Source: JAENVT01 sp031424145
Lineage (GTDB): Bacteria; Actinomycetota; Acidimicrobiia; Acidimicrobiales; Ilumatobacteraceae
DNA: 11,368 nucleotides
Reading direction: 5' to 3'
Assembly (NCBI GenBank): GCA_031424145.1
Contig: JANPGV010000038.1
Location: 1-11,368 of the forward strand
Below, in pieces: positions 1 through 6,056 of the stretch (positions are counted from its first letter, which is position 1; the number at the start of each line of letters is the position of its first letter). The position numbers and the translations under genes are program-made. The notes beneath the pieces were generated by a model that did not search any database, was not told where the DNA came from, and was given only the letters and a program-made list of their open reading frames with translations.

Positions 1-1971
1 TGGATCGGCACCGCGCCATTTGTCGAAGATCACCACTTCTTCCAGAACATGGGCGACGGCACGTACTTCCACAGCGGTCAGCTGGCCGTTCAGGCGGCCA
101 TCGCCTCGGGCACGACCATGACGTTCAAGATCCTGTACAACGCCGCCGTAGCGATGACGGGAGGACAGGACGCCGCCGGTCTGCGCAGCGTGCCGGAGAT
201 GACCCAGATGCTCATGGCCGAAGGTGTCAAGCACATCACGATCACCACTGACGATCCCGGCAAGTACCGCGGCGTCGACCTTCCCGGTGGTGTCGACGTG
301 GTCCATCGCGACTCCATCGTCGCCGCACAGGAGAAGCTCCGTGGCATGGACGGCGTCACTGTGCACATCCACGACCAGCAATGCGCTGCCGAGAAGCGTC
401 GCGATCGCAAGCGCGGGATCGTTGCCCCCGCCACGTTCCGGGTCATGATCGACGAGCGGGTCTGCGAGGCTTGCGGCGACTGCGGCGTGCAGTCCAACTG
501 CCTGTCGTTGCATTCCACCGAGACCGAGTTCGGTCGCAAGACCGTGGTCGACCAGGCCAGCTGCAACGTCGACGCCAGTTGCCTCAAGGGTGATTGCCCG
601 GCGTTCATCACGGTGAAGCCTGGCAAGGCGAAGAAGTCGAAGCGGGTCACTGCCACCACGGGCGAACTGCCCGCGCCCACTCTGGTAGTGCCCAACGACG
701 TCGCCATCCGTATGCCCGGCATCGGTGGCACCGGCGTGGTCACCGTCAGCCAGGTGCTGGCTGCCGCTGCGCAGATCGCGGGGATCGATGCCAAGACCGC
801 CGACCAGACGGGGCTGTCGCAGAAGGCTGGCCCGGTTGTATCAACGGTGACGCTTGGCGATCCGACGCCCGGCCAAATCGGCGTGCTGCTGGCGTTCGAC
901 CCTCTGGCGTCGTCGACGCCTGCAAACCTCGCCGGTCTCGATGTCGAGCACAGCGTTGCGGTCGTGTCCACTGGCATCGCTCCGACTGGGCGGATGATCG
1001 GCAAGGTCGCCTCTCACGGCCTCGATCTCGGGCCCTTGCGTGCGGAGTTGGCCAAGCGAACAGACGCGACTCGCAACCTCTATGTCGACGCAGCGCACAT
1101 CGTCACCGCCCTGTTGGGCAACGCGGTCACGGCCAACGTGTTCATGGTGGGAGTTGCCTATCAGGCTGGTTTCATCCCATTGCCCGGCGAAGCGATCGAG
1201 CGGGCGATCGAGCTCAACGGAACCGCTGTCGAGGCCAACCTCTCGGCGTTCCGCTGGGGCCGGCAGTGGACGGTCGACCCTGGCGAGGTCGAAGCTGCTG
1301 CCGGCGCCAGCCTTGCCTACGAGCTGCAGCCGTACGCCGTGGAGGGGATCGATGACCCGCTGCTCCGCGAACTGGTCGAGCGCCGCGCCGGCGATCTCGT
1401 CGGGTATCAAAGTCGTCGCTACGCAGCGCGCTACGTCGGTGTCGTGACCAAGGCCTATCGCGCAGAACAGCAGGCGGGCGGCGACAGTTCGTTCGCAACG
1501 ATGTGCGCCCGGCAGCTGCACCACGTCATGGCCTACAAGGACGAATACGAAGTGGCCCGGTTGTTGCTGGCTGGGAGAGCCAAGGTTGCTGCTCAGTTCG
1601 GCGACGACGCCAAGATGACGTGGAATCTCTACCCGCCGATGTTGCGGTCGATGGGCCTCGGTCGCAAGCTCCGCTTCGGTGCCTGGTCGGTGCCGGTGCT
1701 CTCGACCTTGCGGCGCATGAAGGGGTTGCGTGGGACGGCACTGGATCCCTTCGGCCATTCCAAGGTTCGTCGCACCGAGCGGGCCATGGTCAGGGAGTAC
1801 ATCGGGCTGATCGACGAGGCTTCGACGATGTTGGCGACCGATCCCAGCACGGCTCTCGAGCTGGTCAGCCTGATCGACCAGGTTCGCGGTTACGAAGGGG
1901 TCAAGCTGGCCAACGTCGAGCGGTACCGTGACGCTTTGGCCACTGTGAGGCAATCTGAGCTAGTCGGCTAG
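1..1971 (+). CDS. Indolepyruvate ferredoxin oxidoreductase, fused alpha/beta type, C-terminal part (5' end outside window)
   Basis: The reading frame is open from base 1 and its start lies upstream; about 656 residues are visible of a family usually near 1,150-1,200. The enzyme decarboxylates aryl-pyruvates oxidatively to aryl-acetyl-CoA, reducing ferredoxin, in the cytoplasm. In order I see: the end of the thiamine-diphosphate domain, with GDG (52-60) followed about 27 residues later by N in NAAVAMTGGQ (from 139); a cysteine-rich segment (463-597) with C-x2-C-x2-C-x5-C, then C-x5-C-x4-C, read as an iron-sulfur region; the gamma-type POR domain starting at MPGIGGTG (712-735), with the characteristic DQTGLSQKAG; and the C-terminal domain typical of the fused enzymes (about 1390-1940; MAYKDEYEVARLL, then LRGTALDPFG). 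All family landmarks in the visible part are intact. The stop codon overlaps the end of the convergent HpaB-family gene. Aryl-pyruvate specificity is family knowledge; the true substrate is unproven. Confidence 0.93.
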   Translation, partial: WIGTAPFVEDHHFFQNMGDGTYFHSGQLAVQAAIASGTTMTFKILYNAAVAMTGGQDAAGLRSVPEMTQMLMAEGVKHITITTDDPGKYRGVDLPGGVDVVHRDSIVAAQEKLRGMDGVTVHIHDQQCAAEKRRDRKRGIVAPATFRVMIDERVCEACGDCGVQSNCLSLHSTETEFGRKTVVDQASCNVDASCLKGDCPAFITVKPGKAKKSKRVTATTGELPAPTLVVPNDVAIRMPGIGGTGVVTVSQVLAAAAQIAGIDAKTADQTGLSQKAGPVVSTVTLGDPTPGQIGVLLAFDPLASSTPANLAGLDVEHSVAVVSTGIAPTGRMIGKVASHGLDLGPLRAELAKRTDATRNLYVDAAHIVTALLGNAVTANVFMVGVAYQAGFIPLPGEAIERAIELNGTAVEANLSAFRWGRQWTVDPGEVEAAAGASLAYELQPYAVEGIDDPLLRELVERRAGDLVGYQSRRYAARYVGVVTKAYRAEQQAGGDSSFATMCARQLHHVMAYKDEYEVARLLLAGRAKVAAQFGDDAKMTWNLYPPMLRSMGLGRKLRFGAWSVPVLSTLRRMKGLRGTALDPFGHSKVRRTERAMVREYIGLIDEASTMLATDPSTALELVSLIDQVRGYEGVKLANVERYRDALATVRQSELVG

Positions 1972-3432
1972 CGCAGTTTGCGGCCAGCCAGTATCGGCGA
2001 CAAACGACCTGACTCGCTCGACGCACTGGCCGCGGTCGTAGGTCCCGTAGAGGGCTTGTTTCATGCGCGGTGGGTCGCCGAAGAAGAACAGCTCGTAGTG
2101 CGACTGTCGGCCACCGAACGCGCTGATCGACATGTCCCACGCCAACCGGAAAAGGGCGACGCGTTCCTCGGCTGAGCTGTTGGCGCCTTGCAGGTACTTG
2201 GCGATGTCTGCTCCACGTGGCCCTTGAAAATCGGCTTCGGTGGGGATCGTGATCAGCCCGCTGGTCGTCACGAGTTGCATGATCTCGACGAGTCGCTTGT
2301 AGACACCGGGGTACCAGTTCCTCGCCGCATCGAGAGGCGGACGTGCCGGCGTCATCACTCCGTACTTGTTGAGGGAGGCTCCCGCCTCGCTGGCGATCTT
2401 CAGGCCCTTCATGATCTCGAGGATCATGATCACCTCGGCGACCATGTGCTGCACGTGCGGAGCGTCGCCGGATCCGATCGTGTCGATGGCTGCCTGAATC
2501 ACGCCGAGGAACGCTTCGGTCTTCGCAATCTTCAGATTGACGACTTGGTGGGCCATGTGCAGGACAGCACCGGTCTCGGCGTAGGCCCGGTTCGCCAGGT
2601 CCACGTCGTTCATCAACAGGACCCGCTCCCACGGCACGAGGACATCGTCGAAGTACACCATCGCATCCATCTCGTCGAAGCGAGAGCCGAGCGGGTGGTC
2701 CTTGTGGCTTCGGCCGATGTCGAGCGGTTCGCGGCATTGGAAGGACAGACCAGGGGTGTTGTTGGGGATGCCGAAGGCCAATGCGTAGGGCTTCATCTCG
2801 TCGCCACCTTTGACCACGGTCGAGGGGAAGATCAGGATCTCGTCGCTGATCGGCAGGGTCGCCAACATGCGCGCACCGCGCACGATGATCCCGTCGGACG
2901 TTTCGCGCACGACACCGAGCGCGATGAACGGATCGTCCAACTCGTACGCCTGTTTGCGCCGATCGACCTGAGGGTTGGTCAGTGCATGTGTCAGGGCCAG
3001 ATCGTTCTCGCGGACGTATTCGAAGTAGTTGCGAGCGTTGTCTGTGAACTCCGGCCGGCACTGACCGAAGTACTCGGCGGCCGTACCCGCACCCATCAGG
3101 TTGACGTTGAGGTAGTCGGGCATTCGTCCCATGAATCCGAGGCAGGCGTCGGCCCACACCTTGTGCATCTCCGACCGACGCTCGAGGTCTTCGCGCGTTC
3201 GCGGCACGATGAAGCTCATCCCCACACGATCTCCCGTGGTGGGTGATTCGAAGGTCATCGTGTCGATGAGATCCGGCCGGTGCTGCAACTCGTACAGCGC
3301 GGCGAGCGAGTGGGCGGCGTTCGCCGTGCGCGGATGCGTCGTCGGGTCGTGCACCAGTTCGCCGTCCACCCATAGCGCGGGCGGCCGCTCTCGCAATCGA
3401 TCGAGGACCTGTTGGCCGGTTCGTGCTCCCAT
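1960..3432 (-). CDS. HpaB-family FADH2-dependent aromatic monooxygenase (4-hydroxyphenylacetate 3-hydroxylase-like)
   Basis: The protein has 490 residues, the usual length for the oxygenase component of two-component phenol hydroxylases (HpaB, TftD, HadA type). These enzymes take FADH2 from a separate reductase and ortho-hydroxylate a phenol. The N-terminal helical domain carries MGRMPDYLNV (101-110); R103 and Y107 match the Arg/Tyr pair that binds the phenol in HpaB, and H149 in LTHALTNPQ is the probable partner His. The acyl-CoA-dehydrogenase-like middle and C-terminal helices follow (FDEMDAMVYFDDVLVPWERV at 252-271; YLQGANSSAEERVALFRLAWD at 403-423). The Cys/His iron-sulfur ligands of the related 4-hydroxybutyryl-CoA dehydratase are not evident. 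The start is supported by a TTGGAG ribosome site (plus-strand 3440-3445), 7 bases before the ATG. The gene is divergent from the IclR regulator, which probably controls it. Substrate is uncertain: 4-hydroxyphenylacetate, a chloro- or nitrophenol, or another phenol. Confidence 0.9.
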   Translation of the reverse strand: MGARTGQQVLDRLRERPPALWVDGELVHDPTTHPRTANAAHSLAALYELQHRPDLIDTMTFESPTTGDRVGMSFIVPRTREDLERRSEMHKVWADACLGFMGRMPDYLNVNLMGAGTAAEYFGQCRPEFTDNARNYFEYVRENDLALTHALTNPQVDRRKQAYELDDPFIALGVVRETSDGIIVRGARMLATLPISDEILIFPSTVVKGGDEMKPYALAFGIPNNTPGLSFQCREPLDIGRSHKDHPLGSRFDEMDAMVYFDDVLVPWERVLLMNDVDLANRAYAETGAVLHMAHQVVNLKIAKTEAFLGVIQAAIDTIGSGDAPHVQHMVAEVIMILEIMKGLKIASEAGASLNKYGVMTPARPPLDAARNWYPGVYKRLVEIMQLVTTSGLITIPTEADFQGPRGADIAKYLQGANSSAEERVALFRLAWDMSISAFGGRQSHYELFFFGDPPRMKQALYGTYDRGQCVERVRSFVADTGWPQTALAD

Positions 3433-3455
3433 GTCACAACTCCAAACGTGGTTGT

Positions 3456-3470
3456 TCTATAATCGAATGA
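3456..3470. promoter_or_regulatory. Overlapping divergent -10 boxes; likely leaderless start for the IclR-family gene
   Basis: A perfect TATAAT lies at 3458-3463 on the plus strand. The expected transcription start, about 7 bases on, coincides with the ATG at 3471, so the regulator mRNA is probably leaderless; no Shine-Dalgarno sequence precedes that ATG and no good -35 is visible. On the minus strand TATAGA (plus 3456-3461) is a -10 candidate for the HpaB-family gene, giving a leader of roughly 16 bases that contains its TTGGAG ribosome site. The two -10 boxes share four bases, so the promoters would exclude one another. Inferred from sequence only. Confidence 0.55.
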
Positions 3471-3489
3471 ATGATTCGAATGTCGAACG
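3463..3489. promoter_or_regulatory. Candidate IclR-type operator over the regulator start codon
   Basis: TCGAAT (3463-3468) and ATTCGA (3474-3479) form a perfect inverted repeat with a 5-base spacer. TCGAATG also occurs twice as a direct repeat (3463-3469 and 3476-3482), ATTCGAAT at 3474-3481 is a perfect 8-base palindrome, and a third related TCGAAC sits at 3484-3489. The cluster lies immediately downstream of the regulator's -10 and upstream of the divergent promoter, the expected place for autorepression and control of the monooxygenase. It is AT-richer than its surroundings. The assignment to this regulator is inference. Confidence 0.5.
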
Positions 3490-4154
3490 AAAACGTAGCA
3501 CTTTCTCAGACCCTTGATCGCGGCCTGGCGTGCCTCGACTTCGTTGCGACGGCCGATCGTGCGGTCTCGGTCGACACGACAGCGTCTGCACTAGGTCTGC
3601 ACCGCTCCATCGTCTACCGCTTGCTCCGAACGCTCGAGGGCCGGCACCTCATCGAACGTGATTCCGACGGTGACTACTCGGCCGGTCCGTACCTCGCGGT
3701 GCTCAGCCGAGGTGTGCGCCGCTCGCTACGTGCTGCTGCCGCACCCGTGTTGGCGCACCTCGCCGAAGACCTGCGGATGACGGCCTTCCTCGTGGTCGCC
3801 GATCGCGACGAGGCTGTGACTGTCGACAGCGTCGAGCCCACTTCATTGGATGCCCACGTTGCGTATCGGCCCGGCACCAGGCATCCGATCGACCGGGGCG
3901 CGCCCGGACTTGCCCTGCTGGCCGGCCGCCCGCCGATCGCGGGCGAGCGCCCCGAGATCGGCAGAGCCCGCGCCGTCGGCTGGGCCGAGAGCGAGGCCGA
4001 AGTCATCCCAGGAATGGCGTCGATCGCGGTGCCGATCGCCGACCAAGGTGCGATCGCGGTGCTGTGGTTCGCCGGCAACCCGATTCGCACGACGGATGTT
4101 GCCGATCGCCTGATGGCCGCTGCCGCGGAGGTACGACGCCGGCTAGCGCCGTGA
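3471..4154 (+). CDS. IclR-family transcriptional regulator
   Basis: The protein has 227 residues. An N-terminal winged helix-turn-helix spans about 10-75 (SVDTTASALGLHRSIVYRLL as recognition region, then a wing ending GDYSAGPYL). An IclR-type effector domain spans about 85-225, with the family signatures GTRHPIDRGAPGLALLAG (135-152) and PGMASIAVPI (180-189). IclR proteins usually have 250-270 residues; this one is short, apparently because the stretch between those two signatures is reduced by roughly 25-30 residues, which may reshape the ligand pocket. The ATG at 3471 was chosen because it sits at the predicted transcription start; an in-frame ATG at 3480 is an alternative. The gene is divergent from the HpaB-family monooxygenase, which suggests it is the local, probably aromatic-responsive regulator of that gene. 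Its 3' end is followed within 6 bases by a strong hairpin. Confidence 0.88.
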   Translation: MIRMSNENVALSQTLDRGLACLDFVATADRAVSVDTTASALGLHRSIVYRLLRTLEGRHLIERDSDGDYSAGPYLAVLSRGVRRSLRAAAAPVLAHLAEDLRMTAFLVVADRDEAVTVDSVEPTSLDAHVAYRPGTRHPIDRGAPGLALLAGRPPIAGERPEIGRARAVGWAESEAEVIPGMASIAVPIADQGAIAVLWFAGNPIRTTDVADRLMAAAAEVRRRLAP

Positions 4155-4159
4155 CCCCG

Positions 4160-4209
4160 GTGGTGTGAGTCCGGTGTCGCGCCAGCGGAAAGCATCGGGC
4201 TCACACCGC
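4160..4209 (+). terminator. Long hairpin after the IclR-family gene, probable terminator
   Basis: Bases 4160-4177 pair with 4192-4209 in an 18-base-pair stem with a 14-base loop. It has fourteen Watson-Crick pairs and four G-U pairs, including an uninterrupted GGTGTGAG/CTCACACC block (4162-4169, 4200-4207). It begins 6 bases after the regulator's stop codon. No U-tract follows, as is frequent for high-GC actinobacterial hairpins. In the opposite-strand RNA the four G-U pairs become A-C mismatches, so the structure favours the plus-strand transcript. It may still separate this gene from the convergent SDR gene. Confidence 0.6.
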
Positions 4210-4254
4210 TGCCCGGCAGTTTCGTCACTGACGATTCAGAAGGGGCCCGGCGGG

Positions 4255-5052
4255 CTAGTTGACTCCCCAGCCTCCGTCGACGCGGATGAGTTGGCCAGTG
4301 ATGTGCTTCGACTCGTCACTGCACAGGAACAGCGCTGCCTGGGCGTGGTCGTCGGCCGACAATGGTCCGCCGGCGGAGACGGGCATGCGCGCCTTCACGA
4401 TGTCGAGCGTCTCCGGATCCGCTGCGGCTCGCTTGGCCATCGGCGTCAGTGTGAGCGCCGGCAGTATCGCGTTGAAGCGGATGCCGGCTGCGCCGTACTG
4501 GCACGCCCCATTCAGCGTCAGCGAGTTGATCCCGCCTTTGGCCGCGGCGTAGGCAAGTGTGTTGAAGGCTCCGGCAACGGGGTTGGTGGCTGCCACGGAC
4601 GAGACAAACACGACCGAACCACCGCCCGGCTGGTCGAGCATGATCTTGACCGCCTCGCGCGAACTGAGGAACGCGGTGTTGAGGTTCAGTGCAACAGTTG
4701 TGTTCCACGACTGCAGCGACGTGGAATGCAGTGGCCCGTCGCCGAACGGGCGTCCGCTGCCGCCGGCACACGCAAGCAGCGAGTCGAGCCGACCGAAAGC
4801 CTCCACGCAGCGGACGAACGCCTGCTCCGTCTCCGCTTCGTCGGTCAGGTCCGCCGCGACCCAGGTCAATTCGGCGCTGGATCCGATGCGGTCAGCCAAC
4901 GCGCGGCAATCCTCTTCGCGCAACGCCACCACGAAGAGCCGGGCACCCTCGGCGGCGAAGCGTTCTGCGGCGGCCTCGGCGATGCCGGTCGCGCCAGTGA
5001 TGGCGCATACCTTGCCCGCGAGCCGGCCGTTGACATTGGGTCGAACAGTCAT
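4255..5052 (-). CDS. SDR-family NAD(P)-dependent oxidoreductase
   Basis: A classical short-chain dehydrogenase/reductase of 265 residues, the normal family length. The Rossmann nucleotide loop is TGATGIA at 20-26 region, with the last Gly of the usual GxxxGIG replaced by Ala. D68 (AADLTD) is the adenine-contacting Asp, and ACAGG (94-98) stands where NNAG is usual. The catalytic set is the Asn in LNLN (123/125), the Ser in VSSVAA (151/152) and Y168-x3-K172. The Ser-to-Tyr spacing is about three residues longer than usual. The C-terminal ITGQLIRVDGGWGVN is typical. It probably interconverts an alcohol and a ketone on a small substrate. The ATG overlaps the stop of the upstream LysR gene as ATGA, so the two are cotranscribed and translationally coupled. 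Substrate and cofactor preference are not readable with confidence. Confidence 0.9.
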   Translation of the reverse strand: MTVRPNVNGRLAGKVCAITGATGIAEAAAERFAAEGARLFVVALREEDCRALADRIGSSAELTWVAADLTDEAETEQAFVRCVEAFGRLDSLLACAGGSGRPFGDGPLHSTSLQSWNTTVALNLNTAFLSSREAVKIMLDQPGGGSVVFVSSVAATNPVAGAFNTLAYAAAKGGINSLTLNGACQYGAAGIRFNAILPALTLTPMAKRAAADPETLDIVKARMPVSAGGPLSADDHAQAALFLCSDESKHITGQLIRVDGGWGVN

Positions 5053-5951
5053 GCCTTGCAGGCCTCCATGGCGATCTCGACGAAGTCGTGGACCGGCTTC
5101 GAATCATCGTCCACGCGCCATACGAGGTAGAACTCGTCGAACCGCTCCACGGGTCGCAACGGGCGGATCGCGACACCATCACGGCTCACGTGCGCAGCTT
5201 GCCACGCATTGAGCCAACCGATTCCGGAACCCACCGCCACCATGTCGAGCATTCGCTCGACCTGAGTGGCGGGGTGCATGACCCATGCCGGCCGCACGTC
5301 GAGCGCGGCGCAGTAGGCCAGCGTCGCGTCGTGGTACGTCGGTGCTTCCTCGCGTTCGACGAGCAGGACCGGTTGGCCCTCGAGATCCGTTGCATCGACA
5401 ACCGCTTGCTGGGCCAGAGGGTGATTCTGGGGCACGGCAACATGATCGAACGCGACCCGAGCGAGCAACTGCGAGGCCAGCTGGTCCGGGTAGGGGACCG
5501 GCGGGTGGACGACCCCGACCGTCAGCCGGCCATCGCGCAGATCCTTGAAGATTCGCAGCGACGTCAATGCCGAAGGGTGCAGGGCTATGTGTGGGTGCTC
5601 GTCGTGAAACTTGCGCGCCGCGGCCAATGCCGCGTGCTCGCTGCCGTGGCAGTAGGCGAGTGTCAACGGTTGATTGGTCGACTCAGCGGCGCGCCGCAAC
5701 GTGTCAGCGAGCACCGTCAATCGCTCGGCGGCTCGCAGCGTCGTGCGTGCCTCGTGCAACAGTCGCGAGCCAGCTGGCGTCAGGTGGACCTGCCTGGTCG
5801 AGCGCTCGAACAGCTTCAGGCCGAGCTCGTCCTCGAGCTCGCGGATGCGTTGCGACAGCGGGGGAGTCGTCATGTGCAGCCGAGCCGCGGCACGCCCGAA
5901 GTGCTGCTCCTCGGCGACCGTGACGAAGTAGGTCAACCGCCGCAAGTCCAT
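5049..5951 (-). CDS. LysR-family transcriptional regulator
   Basis: The protein has 300 residues, standard for LysR. It opens with MDLRRLTYFVTVAEEQHFGR, the canonical LysR start, followed by the helix-turn-helix (AAARLHMTTPPLSQRIRELE) and FERSTRQVHLTPAG, then a linker helix and a two-lobed effector-binding domain from about 90 to 295. The frame stays open upstream to 6257, but homology-like sequence begins only at the chosen ATG. Starts at 5984 or 5981 would add 10-11 residues; no strong ribosome site decides between them. The gene is divergent from the LLM monooxygenase across 105 bp containing an inverted repeat, the usual layout for a LysR regulator and its target. It overlaps the SDR start by four bases, so the regulator leads its own two-gene operon. 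The effector is unknown; the family often senses aromatic or pathway intermediates. Confidence 0.92.
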   Translation of the reverse strand: MDLRRLTYFVTVAEEQHFGRAAARLHMTTPPLSQRIRELEDELGLKLFERSTRQVHLTPAGSRLLHEARTTLRAAERLTVLADTLRRAAESTNQPLTLAYCHGSEHAALAAARKFHDEHPHIALHPSALTSLRIFKDLRDGRLTVGVVHPPVPYPDQLASQLLARVAFDHVAVPQNHPLAQQAVVDATDLEGQPVLLVEREEAPTYHDATLAYCAALDVRPAWVMHPATQVERMLDMVAVGSGIGWLNAWQAAHVSRDGVAIRPLRPVERFDEFYLVWRVDDDSKPVHDFVEIAMEACKA

Positions 5952-5979
5952 CGCTGCGACCGTACCACCGATGGCTCCC

Positions 5980-6002
5980 ATCATGACCAAGCAAGACATG
6001 AT
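5980..6002. promoter_or_regulatory. Candidate LysR operator (ATCATG-N11-CATGAT)
   Basis: ATCATG at 5980-5985 and CATGAT at 5997-6002 form a perfect 6-base inverted repeat separated by 11 bases. It lies in the lysR/LLM divergent intergenic region, 28 bases from the lysR start and 54 bases upstream of the LLM start. LysR regulators bind interrupted dyads of this scale (T-N11-A class), usually in exactly this position. The match is to the general shape; the strict T-N11-A core centred on the dyad reads G-N11-C. Binding by the adjacent regulator is inferred. Confidence 0.45.
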
Positions 6003-6044
6003 CCGTGTCGTAGCAGGTCGTGGACTTGATCGCCCATCGCTTGG

Positions 6045-6056
6045 GACAATCGTTGC
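6045..6056 (+). promoter_or_regulatory. Weak -10-like element before the LLM monooxygenase
   Basis: GACAAT at 6045-6050 is a poor but plausible -10. Its expected transcription start falls on the GTG at 6057, so this mRNA too could be leaderless; there is no well-spaced Shine-Dalgarno sequence. TTGATC at 6026-6031 is only 13 bases upstream, too close for a standard -35. A small inverted repeat, CCCA-N5-TGGG (6033-6036, 6042-6045), touches the element. Low confidence: an activator-dependent promoter would fit the poor -35. Confidence 0.3.

Noticed and set aside
1901..3373. Long open frame antisense-shifted across the HpaB-family gene, and similar long frames opposite or out of phase with other genes (841-1953 minus, 2188-3246 plus, 4165-5130 plus, 6282-7271 minus, 9532-10350 minus)
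   Set aside because: They are by-products of high third-position GC; their translations are rich in Arg, Ala and Pro or lack any family pattern, while the overlapped frames carry clear domains.
1960..3432. 4-hydroxybutyryl-CoA dehydratase identity for the HpaB-family protein
   Set aside because: The spaced Cys and His residues that bind the iron-sulfur cluster in that enzyme are not evident, while the HpaB Arg/Tyr pair is present.
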